In this document: positions 41,459 through 51,263 of the stretch, in pieces
How positions within the stretch are numbered: the stretch's first letter is position 1
Layout of the letters: every line of letters begins with the position of its first letter
Made by a program: the position numbers and the translations under genes
DNA from: Mesorhizobium sp.
Lineage (GTDB): Bacteria; Pseudomonadota; Alphaproteobacteria; Rhizobiales; Rhizobiaceae
Length of the DNA: 64,000 bases
NCBI GenBank assembly: GCA_004017275.1
Contig: SAKE01000012.1
Span: 113,028-177,027 of the forward strand
Direction: 5' to 3'
The notes under the pieces: model-generated
The model's database searches: none
What the model was told of the DNA's origin: nothing
The model's input: the letters and a program-made list of their open reading frames with translations, nothing else

Positions 41459-42967
41459 ATGCATCGACGCGGATTTCTGGCGGCAGGCCTGGCGACAGTT
41501 CTGGCGAGCTCGCGTGCGCTGGCGCAGACGAAGATGGACGATATGTCGATGCCCGGCATGGGCGGCCATGCCGGGCACGACATGGCCGCCATGGCACAAG
41601 ACGCAGTCATCCTGCCTGAAGGCCAGGTGTTGCGCGACCTGCCGATGCTTGCCAACGAAGCCGACCGACCGGGCCTGTTCAGGGCGAGGCTGACGGCGGA
41701 ACCGGCCATTGCGAGGTTCGCCGAGGGGCGCGACACGCCGATCCTCGCCTATAACGGCATGAGCCCGGGGCCGCTGATCGAGGCCTTCGAAGGCGACCGT
41801 GTCGAGATCACATTTGCCAACCGCATCGATAGCGAGGCGAGCACCATCCATTGGCACGGCATGCCGGTGCCGGCCGACCAGGACGGCAATCCGATGGATC
41901 CGGTTGCGGCGGGCACCGAGCGCGTTTACGCCTTCGAGCTGCCGGAAGGCTCCGCAGGCTCCTATTGGTATCACCCGCACCCGCACGGCAAGACGGCAGA
42001 GCAGGTCTATCGCGGTCTTGCCGGCGCCTTCGTCGTCAAGGCCAAGGCCGATCCCATCCCCGCCGAATATGGCGACACGATGCTGGTGTTCACCGACCTC
42101 AGACTTGCCGCCGATGGCTCGATACCGAGCAACAGCATGAGCGATCTGATGAACGGCCGCGTTGGCGACCACGTGCTGGTCAACGGCCAGAAGAATCCCA
42201 GGCTCTCGGTGGCAAAAGGAGCCAGGCGACGCCTGCGCCTCTACAACGCCACCAATGCGCGTTTCCTGAAGCTTGCCTTCGACGGCGCAACGATGACGAT
42301 CATCGGGTCGGATGGCGGGTTGCTCGCGGCGCCGGTGGCGGCGGACGAGATCCTGCTCAGCCCGGGCGAACGCATCGAGCTGGTCGCATCCTTCGACATG
42401 CCCGGCCCCATCACCCTGTATACGCTCGGCTACGACCGTGGCTGGATGGGTCCCGGCCGCCCGGCCGATGCGGGGCTGACGCTGCTGACGGTCGATGTCT
42501 CGGACAGCGAAGCCGAGACGGTGCCGCAGTTGCCGGCGCGGCTGCGGCCGATCGCACCGTTCGCCGCCCCTGTCCTCAGCCGGCGGCTCGTCTTGACGGA
42601 AACCATGGCGATGAACCCCACCGGCATGGAGATGGGCTTCCTGATCAACGGCAAGGCCTTCGACATGGGACGTGTCGACTTCGTCGCCAGGGCGGGCGAG
42701 ATCGAGCTGTGGGAGATCGTCAACCAGGCTGACATGGACCATCCCTTCCACGTCCATGGCACTCAATTCCAGGTCATCGAGCACGAGCGCGACGGCGCGG
42801 TGTCCAAGCCGCCCTATCTCGCATGGAAGGATACGGTGAACGTCGCCCGCGGCGAGACGGTGCGGCTCCTGCTGCGCCAGGATAGGCCAGGGCAGCGCAT
42901 GTATCACTGCCACATCCTCGAGCATGAGCAGCTCGGCATGATGGGCGTGCTCGATGTCATGTCATGA
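41459..42967 (+). CDS. Multicopper oxidase, Tat-exported (CueO-like)
   Basis: A 502-residue oxidase with a twin-arginine leader (HRRGFLAAGLATVLASSRALA). A Met/His-rich stretch after it (MDDMSMPGMGGHAGHDMAAM) probably binds Cu(I). Copper ligands are visible as IHWHGMP, WYHPHPHG, HPFHVHG and the HCHILEHE type-1/3 motif. CueO-like enzymes oxidise Cu(I) in the periplasm. AAGGAG precedes the ATG. The cytochrome c'-like gene overlaps its stop (ATGA), suggesting electron transfer between them. Confidence 0.9.
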   Translation: MHRRGFLAAGLATVLASSRALAQTKMDDMSMPGMGGHAGHDMAAMAQDAVILPEGQVLRDLPMLANEADRPGLFRARLTAEPAIARFAEGRDTPILAYNGMSPGPLIEAFEGDRVEITFANRIDSEASTIHWHGMPVPADQDGNPMDPVAAGTERVYAFELPEGSAGSYWYHPHPHGKTAEQVYRGLAGAFVVKAKADPIPAEYGDTMLVFTDLRLAADGSIPSNSMSDLMNGRVGDHVLVNGQKNPRLSVAKGARRRLRLYNATNARFLKLAFDGATMTIIGSDGGLLAAPVAADEILLSPGERIELVASFDMPGPITLYTLGYDRGWMGPGRPADAGLTLLTVDVSDSEAETVPQLPARLRPIAPFAAPVLSRRLVLTETMAMNPTGMEMGFLINGKAFDMGRVDFVARAGEIELWEIVNQADMDHPFHVHGTQFQVIEHERDGAVSKPPYLAWKDTVNVARGETVRLLLRQDRPGQRMYHCHILEHEQLGMMGVLDVMS

Positions 42968-43530
42968 AGGCCGGCATCGCGTCCGGGGCGGCGATGCTGG
43001 TGCTGGCTGGTTCGCTGAGCCTCTCCTTACCGCAGGCCGTCGCCTCCGGTGATGAGATCGTGGTCGTACGCCAGGCCTCGATGAAGGCGATGGCTGCGGC
43101 GGCGAAAACCATCGCCGAGATGTTCGACGGCAAGCGCACCTACGACGCCGCCGGCTTCAAGGCGGCGGCCGACGTGCTCAGCGCCCGTACCGGCTCCGCC
43201 CTGATCGCCGAATTCCCGGCGGGCACGCTGGGCGCTCCATCGGGCGCCAAAGCAGAAATCGACCAGGCGCGGCCGGAATTCGAGGCGCTCGCCAGCCACA
43301 TTGGCAGGCTCGCCGATGCATTGGCAGCCAAGGCCGAAACCGCGCCTGCCCAGATCACCGCCGACATGCGCATGGGCGCGATGACGTCAATGGACGGAGG
43401 CAGTCTGCTCGGCAAGCGGCTGAAGTCAACGCAAGCGGATCCGGCCGGATTGCCGGCGGAGCATCTCCTGCATCTCGTCCTCCAGGATTGCTCAAGCTGC
43501 CACTCTAAGTTTCGGCAAAAGGTGAAGTGA
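42964..43530 (+). CDS. Cytochrome c' family protein
   Basis: A 188-residue exported protein with a Sec signal (ASGAAMLVLAGSLSLSLPQAVA) and a helical domain (RQASMKAMAAAAKTIAEMF) ending in a C-terminal CSSCH haem-binding motif. That four-helix bundle with the CxxCH at the end is the cytochrome c' pattern. It overlaps the oxidase stop by four bases, so it likely serves as redox partner or copper/NO-stress sensor in the periplasm. Confidence 0.85.
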   Translation: MKAGIASGAAMLVLAGSLSLSLPQAVASGDEIVVVRQASMKAMAAAAKTIAEMFDGKRTYDAAGFKAAADVLSARTGSALIAEFPAGTLGAPSGAKAEIDQARPEFEALASHIGRLADALAAKAETAPAQITADMRMGAMTSMDGGSLLGKRLKSTQADPAGLPAEHLLHLVLQDCSSCHSKFRQKVK

Positions 43531-43599
43531 GAACCGGCGATCGCCCCGCCATTTGTTGCCCTTGTGCAACGATGCGGGATGCCAGGAAGGCCACCTGTA

Positions 43600-43890
43600 T
43601 CAGGACGCCTCGGCGAGGAAGTTCCGATAGTCGGACTTAGTCTGCAGCAGGCGCAGCACATTGTCGCGCGAACCGCGGACATGGGCGCGTGCCAGCGAGC
43701 CGGCTCTGGCAGCGTCGCCGGCGCAGATGGCGTCGACGATTTCGGCATGCTCGTCACGGGCGATCTTCCATTCGTCCAGCCATAGCAGTTCGGTCCAGAC
43801 ATAGTGCGCCCGGCCGGCCGGTACGCCTCGACCTCGATGCGCAGGACACGATCCTGGTGGGGCAGACTGATGAGCGTGCAGCCCGCCCTC
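43600..43890 (-). pseudogene. GntR-family regulator remnant (FCD domain)
   Basis: The minus strand encodes the end of an FCD ligand-binding domain (WLDEWKIARDEHAEIVDAI, ending DYRNFLAEAS). The adjoining upstream part of the domain (AGCTLISLPHQDRVLRIEVE) is in a different frame. No DNA-binding half is present. A truncated, frameshifted GntR/FadR-type regulator. Confidence 0.7.
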
Positions 43891-44049
43891 ATGCAAGAGA
43901 CCGGCAGGGCTTTGACGATGAAGATCGGAAGCGCGGGTGTTATAGGTGAGGGTGCTTGGGGGTAAATCAGAGCCGTGGCATAAGCGCGCGACGATCTAGG
44001 CCTTGAAGCGCCTTGGCCTCAAATCCCAGCTTGACCAGGGGTAAGCAGC

Positions 44050-44433
44050 ATGCTGAACGCCATTCACCACGTCGCGCTCATCTGCACCGACTACGACCGG
44101 TCGCGACGGTTCTACGTCGAACTCCTCGGCCTCGATGTGATCCGGGAGGTCTATCGGGAGGAGCGGCAGTCATGGAAGGCGGATCTGCGGATCGGGTCGG
44201 TCCAACTGGAATTGTTCTCCTTCCCTGCACCAGCGATGCGGCCGTCCCATCCAGAGGCGACAGGCCTGAGACATCTGGCATTTGCCGTGGCGAATCTTGA
44301 TCCCGTAATTATGCGCCTGGAAGCCGCCGGTGTTGCCGTTGAGCCAATCCGGATCGACCCATATACAGACCAACGGTTTACCTTTTTCAGAGACCCAGAT
44401 GGATTGCCGCTGGAACTCTACGAAGCCCCATAA
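44050..44433 (+). CDS. VOC-family (glyoxalase-like) protein
   Basis: A 127-residue VOC protein: INAIHHVALICTDYD-type start (MLNAIHHVALICTDYDRSRR), RFYVELLGLDV, GLRHLAFAVANLD and FFRDPDGLPLELYE. The likely metal ligands (His8, Glu in VQLELFSF, His in RHLAF, Glu in LELYE) are in place. It resembles the YaeR/GloA2 group; the substrate is unknown. aggggtaagcag precedes the ATG. Confidence 0.88.
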   Translation: MLNAIHHVALICTDYDRSRRFYVELLGLDVIREVYREERQSWKADLRIGSVQLELFSFPAPAMRPSHPEATGLRHLAFAVANLDPVIMRLEAAGVAVEPIRIDPYTDQRFTFFRDPDGLPLELYEAP

Positions 44434-44543
44434 GGAACGGTTCGTTTTCGCGACGGGCGCCTGTGTACTGACGGGCTCATCGGTATCGGCGGAGCCGCGA
44501 ATCTATGCTAAGCCGCCGCCAAACCAACCGAAGGACGACACCC

Positions 44544-44774
44544 GTGAGCGAACCGACCGTAGCCGAGGCGACCGAAAGCATCTATGCCTCCCTCCGCGCG
44601 GACAATGCCGACCTCGACGCACATATCGCGACGCTTAAGGCGGCGCTGACACGAGAGGGGATAAAACAGGCGGTGTTCGATCCGACCAAATTGGCGCAGA
44701 ACAACCGCTCGGGCCGCAAGTTGATGCAGGCTTATTTTCGGCAGCGCGGCGTGAGCGTGACGTTTTCGGAGTAG
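44544..44774 (+). CDS. Small hypothetical protein (76 aa)
   Basis: GTG start proposed at 44544 (MSEPTVAEATESIYASL). The protein is helical and basic at its end (FDPTKLAQNNRSGRKLMQAY), with a final strand VSVTFSE. I recall similar small proteins in Mesorhizobium genomes but no function. An upstream start at 44505 adds an Arg-rich leader that looks unreal. Confidence 0.55.
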   Translation: MSEPTVAEATESIYASLRADNADLDAHIATLKAALTREGIKQAVFDPTKLAQNNRSGRKLMQAYFRQRGVSVTFSE

Positions 44775-44804
44775 AGCGGCGCGCGGGCGATCTCAACCGC
44801 GCCT

Positions 44805-45068
44805 TTGAGAGTTCTCGGCCGGTCCGTCGTCATCTGGACGCCGGGACAGCGCCGCATGTCGATGCTGCAGGACCTGGAGCGCGGCCGGCCGATAGAGATC
44901 GACGCGCTGGTGAGCGCGGCCCAGGAACTTGGCCGGCTAACGGGCATGCCAACGCCCACCATCGACGTCGTACTGGCACTGGTGCGCCGGCTGGCGGTGG
45001 AGCGGGGTGTTATGGATGAGCAGGGGGCCGTGTGTCGGGGCCTTGATACGCCTGCTCCGCTCCGATAG
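44805..45068 (+). pseudogene. 2-dehydropantoate 2-reductase C-terminal remnant
   Basis: The segment SMLQDLERGRPIEIDALVSA followed by GMPTPTIDVVLALVRRLA is the end of the ApbA/PanE C-terminal domain. The cofactor-binding half is missing and the sequence before it is unrelated. A truncated gene fragment. Confidence 0.75.
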
Positions 45069-45237
45069 TGCCGCGATGGTGGCTTGGGTACGGCAGCTTT
45101 GCGCGTCATGTAGAAGCGTGTCGCGAAAGCGCGACGAGTTTTCGGCGCTTCTGCTTCAAAATCCTCTCGAATGGAAGCATTTGAAAAGGAGAGTTGCAGA
45201 CTGCGAAGACAGCAAAAATCAGAACCTTGAAACGGCT

Positions 45238-47023
45238 CTATGTCAGCGCTTCCGCCTTCATACCGAAGTGAACATCTACAATCTGCTCCGCCATCCTTTT
45301 GTACTGACTCGAATGGTAAGCGCCAAAGTCGAAATTATCGATGCCTGCGAACCCTTTTTCGAGATCGGTTTGGGCCAGCGATTTGCCCGCTTTGATGAGC
45401 AGTCGGAGGGTGATTAAGAAGCTGTTCACATAGGTTGTTGCGAGGACACGTTTCTCTGCATTTCGATCGGTCGTCCAGCGACCCGACGACAGATTCTTCC
45501 GGATGGCTACCAACAATCTGTTGATTGTCGTTACGCAGAATGTGACATATTCAGCGAGAGCCTCGTCATTCTTACCCGCTGCGACATCATCGCGCGCCTC
45601 GTGGGTCCAGATAGAGAAGAGCGAATCCTCCCCGCCGGTTTTCACAAGCGGTCGAAGCCCATAGCTGACAATCGACGAGGTCTTGAGCTTGTCAGTGTCG
45701 AAGAAATATTGCTCGACGACGCCCTGCAACGGTCCTGTCTTTGCCAACTGCGATAGAACCCGCGCCGCGATCGACTCGCTCGCGAAGGGTTCGAGTACGA
45801 GCCCAATCGCTTGCTTCAGTTGCGATTTTGCGTTGGTCTGGGTCGAGTTGATCTCGAGGAAGAGGCGCGCCTCGAACTTTTCACGGTCAAATGTCGGGCA
45901 GATTTGACGGATAGATGATGCCGGTCACGAGCAGATTCTGCTGAACCCGCAAAAGCGCAATCTGCGAATCGTCATTGTCCGTCTCATGATAGGCAAATAC
46001 TCGGTGCTGGCCGTCGACTATCCCGATGCTGTTCGGCCGGTCTGGCAATTTGATGGTGACGGGGGCAGTCTGCTTCAGTGTCGCCGAGTCGACTGTCTCC
46101 AGCTTCTTGTTGAGCGGCTGCACCTCGGGTGGCAGGGTTACGATGATATTGTTAATGAAAACGCGCTTCTGCTTCTTCAGGTATGTCCGAATCGCCTCGA
46201 CCTTGGACTTCGAGATCATGCGTTGGTAGAGATTCATAGAATCGCGCCAGCCGTCCTTGCGCAGCACATATGAGGTGCGGAGCAGTGCATCGGGGTCGGC
46301 ATAGAAGGTGACTATTTTGAAACCCTTGTCGAAGTGCGAGTGTGCCTCGGGGAGTAGTGACCCCGAGTAATTCTTCGATGGGGTGGCGACGTCTATCTTG
46401 CCGTTCACGCCCACCTGCGAGTCGTCGATCGCGAGGAAATGAAGCAGTTCGAAGCGCGAGGATTTGCGTACTGCGTCGGAGACCGCGGCAAAATATCGAA
46501 CTGCAGCATAATCCATATAGACCGGGGCTGGCACGTTGATCTTGTACTTCTCCTCGAAATCGTAGCGCGAGCAATATAGGATTTTGACGATCGTCTGTTG
46601 CACATGATAACCGCTCGCCAGTTGGTCCGCGCTTGCCGGGAATTTCGCGGCAAGAAATGTTAAAAAAGCTTCCGGATCGGCCAGGATCTTGTCGTAGATA
46701 TGTTTCTTGAGCTTGAGATGGTCACCGACGTTTGACGCCTGCGCGCATGTATATTCCGCCAGAACGACGACATTTTCATAGACAAAGACGTCGTCAAGGT
46801 CCGTCTTCTGATTTTCGTACGTGAATTCGCGATCACTTACCCCAGTCACGCGGTGAAATCCGGCCTTGGTAAAGGACGACCGGATCGCCGCCCGATGGTC
46901 GGCTTTGAGCTTGTTGGCTGCTTTCTCAGTAGACGACAGCGGTGCCTTCTTCGCCTTCTTGGATTTTTTGCCCTTGCCAGGCTTAGCTGCAGCCGCAGCC
47001 GGGGATCCTGCTTTTGCCATCAC
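45238..47023 (-). pseudogene. DGQHR-domain protein, interrupted by one frameshift
   Basis: The first 378 residues run from a Lys/Ala-rich tail through a helical domain to SIGIVDGQHRVFAYHE, the DGQHR motif of DndB/DpdB-like proteins. They stop at YPSNLPDI. The next frame continues the domain at once (PTFDREKFEARLFLEINSTQ) and runs to 45238. Removing one base from the ccc at 45896-45898 (ggg on plus) restores about 594 residues. The gene overlaps the DNA methyltransferase (ATGA). Either a genuine mutation or a sequencing error. Confidence 0.8.
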
Positions 47024-47970
47024 TCGGCCGCTTCAGACCATTCTTCGGGAACTTTGCTGACCTTTTCGCCCGCCAGCGGCCTTCGTACTTCTTTATCCGA
47101 CTGCCGCAGTTCGAGCTCTCCGGCACGTAGGGCTTTCACCCGCTCGTGTGTGAGGACGACATAGTCTGCGCTGCGATCGACGCCGATCGCTTTGCGTCCG
47201 GCCTTGATGGCCGCAATCGCGCTAGTGCCTGCACCGACGAATGGATCGAGCACAACATCGCCGGCATTGGAAAAGGCGAGAACGCAGCGCTCCGCCAATT
47301 CGTGCGGAAATTGGCAAGGATGGATCGTCTGCTCGGGATGGTTGGCCTTCACATTGGGGATTTCCCAGATCGGATTTTCGCTGAAACAGTCGCCTGCGGA
47401 AAAGGTCCAAAAGTCGGAGGGATTCTTTCCGAGAGGATTGCCGCTCGGCTTGCCCGCCTTCTCTTCTCCTTTCTTCGCTGAATGGCGCTTGCCGGGGTAA
47501 AGTTGCGGCACACGGATCGGGTTAAGATTGAAGACATAGTCGTCAGACTTGGTGAACCACAACAGCGTTTCATAGCGACCCGACAGGCGCTTGTTCGCGT
47601 GGAGGCCGAAGTTGAACTTCCAGATGATCCGGTTGCGCAACTTGAAGCCCTGACTGACGAACATGCCGTAGAAATAATAGTCGAGTGGGAATACCTCGCC
47701 ATCGCGCACGAAATTGCCGACCTGCCAGCAGACGCTGCCTCCTGCCGCGACCTTTTTACAGATTTTTTCTACGACCGGACTCAGCCAAGCGACATATTCT
47801 TCAAGCGACATCGCCTTGTCGCGTTCGTAGATCTTCCGCAGGTTATAGGGCGGCGAAGTCAGAACGAGTTGAACTGTCTCGTCGTCTATCAGGTCGAGCG
47901 CCCTTGAAACATCGGCTTGGATGAGGCGCAAACCATCGTCCAATATTTCTGGTACCTCGGCGTCAGCCAA
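47020..47970 (-). CDS. DNA N4/N6-methyltransferase (beta class)
   Basis: A 316-residue N6_N4_Mtase protein with the motif order of the beta group. Motif IV TSPPYN comes near residue 40, the target region follows (RYETLLWFTKSDDY), and the SAM motif DPFVGAGTSAIAA comes late (about residue 240). It methylates adenine N6 or cytosine N4 in double-stranded DNA. It leads a two-gene operon with the DGQHR protein; no nuclease gene is adjacent. Paired with DGQHR it resembles a modification or defence unit rather than a simple orphan. Confidence 0.9.
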   Translation of the reverse strand: MADAEVPEILDDGLRLIQADVSRALDLIDDETVQLVLTSPPYNLRKIYERDKAMSLEEYVAWLSPVVEKICKKVAAGGSVCWQVGNFVRDGEVFPLDYYFYGMFVSQGFKLRNRIIWKFNFGLHANKRLSGRYETLLWFTKSDDYVFNLNPIRVPQLYPGKRHSAKKGEEKAGKPSGNPLGKNPSDFWTFSAGDCFSENPIWEIPNVKANHPEQTIHPCQFPHELAERCVLAFSNAGDVVLDPFVGAGTSAIAAIKAGRKAIGVDRSADYVVLTHERVKALRAGELELRQSDKEVRRPLAGEKVSKVPEEWSEAAE

Positions 47971-48361
47971 TGCGCCCCCCTCTTCCTAGCGCCGGAATAC
48001 CAGCAGAGAATCACCATTTGTACTACGAGGAGCAGATAGAACACACCGTTTCACAAGAAAATTATGCAGTTTTGCAACGTTGGTATGTCGCCTTCTTCCT
48101 CCTGTACGGCGAAGCGGAAATCGGTTCCGAGAAGAACCCGCACTCCTCCGTGATGCCTTGCGGTATGGAAATACTCTCCCGCCCGTTGTGTGTTCCGAGT
48201 TTTTGCCCGCCCGTTCCCTGCCGATAGGTAGCCCGAGGGTCGCTGTTTCACCTGATGTCGGTCGCTCGAAACAATGACTTTGTCTTCACTTTCCGGAAAA
48301 CGCAGAGTCTAATCTAAGGAGCTGTTTCAAAGTCGGTCCTGGATCGCGGAAGGGATGTGAC
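47971..48361. other. Gene-free region
   Basis: About 390 bp between divergent genes. A short plus-strand frame at 47970-48227 lacks family resemblance and a ribosome site. Probably promoters in both directions. Confidence 0.4.
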
Positions 48362-49348
48362 ATGGTGGATTTTGATCGGATCGACAAGCTGATCGAAGCG
48401 GTGCCCCGCGCCTTGGCACTTCGCGCCGGGCTGGACCTTGGCATCTTCACCCGGCTCGGTGAAAGCGCGGTGACCGTTGACAGCCTCGGGGCCGCGCTCA
48501 AAGTCGAGCCTGACCGCCTGTCGCGGCTCCTCTACGCGCTCGCCAGCATCGGCCTTCTCGAAGTCAAGGATGGCCGATTTCGCAACGGAGCCGAAGCGTC
48601 GGCCTTCCTCGACGCGTCCAAGCCGACCTATCGCGGTGGCGATCATGCGCTCCTGCGCGAGCTCTGGGGAGCCGACCTTTTGACCGCGGAGTCGCTACGA
48701 CAGAACCGGCCGGCTGCGCTGCACGACTTTTCCGAAGCGGGGCCTGAGTCCGCGGCGGCCTTCAGCCGCATGCTCGCGCCGGGCGGGGTGATTTTCGGTC
48801 GAAATCTGGCCCGGGTGATGGACCTCTCGGCGGTCGGGTCGGTGATCGACATCGGCGGAGGCGCCGGAACCATTCTCGTCGGACTTCGCGAGCGGTGGCC
48901 GCAGATTGCGGCGACGCTGATGGAACTCCCAACGGTCGCAGCGGTCGCGCCAGCTATCCTATCGGAATACGGAGCTGACGACGTGGTTGTCGAAGAGGGG
49001 GACATAACGGTCGCGCCATCGATCGGTCGGCACGATCTGGCGATCCTGAAGGCCGTCGTCCAGGTGCTTCCGCCGGACCAGGCGCGCAATTCGATCCTGA
49101 ACGCGGCGCGTTGCCTCACACAAGGAGGCGAGATCGCAATTGCTGGATGGGGTGTCGTCGATGACGACCGCCTCGGTCCGCCTGAGGGTGTCTTTTTGAA
49201 TCTCACCTTCTTGAACCTCTATCGCCACGGCGAATCGTACACTGAAGGTCAGTATCGCGCATGGATGACCGAGGCTGGATTCCGGGATATCTCCAGGTCG
49301 CGCCTCACGGACGGCTGCACGTTGTTTCGTGCGCGCCTCACGGGCTGA
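48362..49348 (+). CDS. SAM-dependent O-methyltransferase
   Basis: A 328-residue protein of the Methyltransf_2 type. It has an N-terminal winged-helix dimerisation domain (LGIFTRLGESAVTVDSLGAA) and a C-terminal Rossmann domain with VIDIGGGAGTILVGL (SAM motif), GRHDLAILKAVVQVLPPDQA and GGEIAIAGWGVVDDD. Such enzymes methylate hydroxyl groups of small aromatics or polyketides. No biosynthetic cluster is adjacent, so the substrate is open. Confidence 0.85.
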   Translation: MVDFDRIDKLIEAVPRALALRAGLDLGIFTRLGESAVTVDSLGAALKVEPDRLSRLLYALASIGLLEVKDGRFRNGAEASAFLDASKPTYRGGDHALLRELWGADLLTAESLRQNRPAALHDFSEAGPESAAAFSRMLAPGGVIFGRNLARVMDLSAVGSVIDIGGGAGTILVGLRERWPQIAATLMELPTVAAVAPAILSEYGADDVVVEEGDITVAPSIGRHDLAILKAVVQVLPPDQARNSILNAARCLTQGGEIAIAGWGVVDDDRLGPPEGVFLNLTFLNLYRHGESYTEGQYRAWMTEAGFRDISRSRLTDGCTLFRARLTG

Positions 49349-49357
49349 GACGGGCCT

Positions 49358-50428
49358 TCACATTTGATCCGTTAAATTACAGCTATCTGCCGCCGCAAGT
49401 GCTTCGGCACGGTGAGCTTCGTCCAGTGCGCCAATCCGTCGGACCGATGCATAGAACCTGATATAATCGCCCGAACACAGGTCGAATAGGCCGAGAAACG
49501 CGGCCACCTGATCGCTATAGACGGAAGTCGCGGCGAGCTTTGCGTTGTTGATCGGGGAAGCGAACCAGGCATCGTATCCCCGGTATCGACCCCAGCGCCT
49601 GTCGCGCATGTGTCGATAGCGCATCCGCAGCCGTTCAATCGCGGCCGTCTTTGCGGCCAGCTTTTGCTCCGAAGTCCCGGAGTTGGAATAGACTTGCGTT
49701 AACTCGTCCCGGGTCTGCGACACCAGCGTAAGAAATTCAGCCTTGCGTCTCCGGGCGGCTTCGTAACGGCGCAATGCGGCGGTATCGCCAGTCGCGCGCA
49801 GCCATTTTTTCACGCCGGTCGTTTCGACGGCGACAGCGAACGCCTCATTGAATGCGGAATCGTCGTGCACATAGACGCGCTGGTGGGCCAGTTCATGGAA
49901 AACCAGCCCTGCAAGATAGGTTTCATCCTCGCTGAACATCGTGCTTAGCAGCGGGTCACTCGACCAGCCAAGCGTGGAATATGCTGTGATGCCCGTCACA
50001 TAGACATCCATGCCCTGTCCTTGAAGTTCGACGGCGGTTTCAACCGCAGACTTCCTGGAGAAATATCCCCGGTAGGGCACGCAGCCGAAAACGGGAAAAC
50101 ACCATGTTCGCGGCGTCAGCGAGAGTTCCGGCGCGGCGAAGACGGCCCATGTCACCGAGTCCCGACCGATATCGACATAGCTGCGGTAGCTGTTGTTGTC
50201 GGGCAGCGCCAGTTTATCTGTTGCGAACTTTCGTATGGCGCTCGCCGACGCCATTCGGGCGCGCAATGCCTTTGGCGTCGAAGGATCCTCGATCAATTTT
50301 CCGACATCTTGGCGCGCCGTCATGATCTGCAGATGACCCTTCACGGATTGCGCGTAGTAGGAAACACTGGTGCAACCGGTCACGCCGGACACGATCACGA
50401 CGACAAGCAATCGAAAGAATGCGCGCAT
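49358..50428 (-). CDS. Putative aminopeptidase lipoprotein (DUF2265 type)
   Basis: A 356-residue protein with a lipoprotein signal (MRAFFRLLVVVIVSGVTGC) and the zinc motif HELAH in LAGLVFHELAHQRVYVHDD, followed by FNEAFAVAVE supplying the third ligand. This is the predicted aminopeptidase family PF10023. Its catalytic domain should be anchored in the periplasm. ATG 50428 is chosen so that the lipobox lies at the N-terminus; the open frame extends further upstream without features. Confidence 0.85.
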   Translation of the reverse strand: MRAFFRLLVVVIVSGVTGCTSVSYYAQSVKGHLQIMTARQDVGKLIEDPSTPKALRARMASASAIRKFATDKLALPDNNSYRSYVDIGRDSVTWAVFAAPELSLTPRTWCFPVFGCVPYRGYFSRKSAVETAVELQGQGMDVYVTGITAYSTLGWSSDPLLSTMFSEDETYLAGLVFHELAHQRVYVHDDSAFNEAFAVAVETTGVKKWLRATGDTAALRRYEAARRRKAEFLTLVSQTRDELTQVYSNSGTSEQKLAAKTAAIERLRMRYRHMRDRRWGRYRGYDAWFASPINNAKLAATSVYSDQVAAFLGLFDLCSGDYIRFYASVRRIGALDEAHRAEALAAADSCNLTDQM

Positions 50429-50516
50429 CACGATTTGCCCACTGCTTCCCCGTTCCGATCGGGCTGTTGGCATGATTGTCCCAGGTCCCAAGCAGTCGCA
50501 TTGATTTGATCGAGGT

Positions 50517-51164
50517 CTATAGCTTTCTGAAGAATCCGGACAGAATATTCGGACCCGCTTCGCCAGGCCGCAGTCTAATCCCATCCTCGAAGCAGTTCAG
50601 CGTCACGCACTCGAAGCCGGCATGTGCGAAGAGTGCTACCAGCGAGTCACGGTCGAAGTGGTGCAGATGCTCGTTGGGGAGACGCATACGCCACGTCCGG
50701 AACCACGCGTCACCTTCCGTGCCGAGTTCGCGCCAGCGGCAGTAGGGGACCGCGACGGCCAGGTAGCGGGTCTGAAGGCCGGTGAGAAAACCCAGATCCG
50801 GGATGTGCTCAAGCACGTCGAACATGGCGACGAGATCCCACGAGCTGGCGAGCGCCTCATCCCAATCGACAAAGCGGACGCCCTTGGGCAGCGGAAACCT
50901 GGTTATGTCGCAGCCGGCGCAGTCGGCGACCCCGGTTATTTTCGCGGCTTCGATGAATGTGCCCGTGCCATATCCAATCTCCAGCACGGACCGAGGAATC
51001 TCGCCGGTGACCCCCAGCACCCAGCCGAGTCGCTGATATCCGAGCTTGATGGTCCGGTCACTCAGGTCTTCGTAATAGGAAATGTATTTCTTGTCGTATT
51101 TGATCGGTTTGACGTCGACCTGGTGGATCACGCCAAACCCGTCCACCGCGTAGTTGTCCAACAT
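50517..51164 (-). CDS. Class I SAM-dependent methyltransferase
   Basis: A 215-residue protein with SVLEIGYGTGTFIEAA (SAM motif I), CAGCDITRFPL, and WDLVAMFDVLEHIPDLGFL, the VLEH motif of Methyltransf_23. The fold is that of sugar or small-molecule methyltransferases found among glycan genes. GGAG lies 7 nt before ATG 51164. It stands alone, so the substrate cannot be deduced. Confidence 0.82.
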   Translation of the reverse strand: MLDNYAVDGFGVIHQVDVKPIKYDKKYISYYEDLSDRTIKLGYQRLGWVLGVTGEIPRSVLEIGYGTGTFIEAAKITGVADCAGCDITRFPLPKGVRFVDWDEALASSWDLVAMFDVLEHIPDLGFLTGLQTRYLAVAVPYCRWRELGTEGDAWFRTWRMRLPNEHLHHFDRDSLVALFAHAGFECVTLNCFEDGIRLRPGEAGPNILSGFFRKL

Positions 51165-51263
51165 TAGCGTGCTCCGGATTCCGAGTTCCTTACATGGCAC
51201 AGCTGAACGCAACGTAACCGGACAATCGAGCGGTTGCGACAGTCGGGAGCTATCTTGAGCTGA

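Noticed and set aside
41267..42925. Upstream continuation of the minus-strand open frame, making one 1183-residue protein with the DUF4396-oxidase gene
   Set aside because: This part is antisense to the clear plus-strand multicopper oxidase and has no family features; the DUF4396 domain starts naturally at 41266.
47970..48227. 85-residue plus-strand open frame beside the DNA methyltransferase
   Set aside because: No ribosome site, no family resemblance and Pro/Cys-rich end typical of non-coding GC-rich frames.
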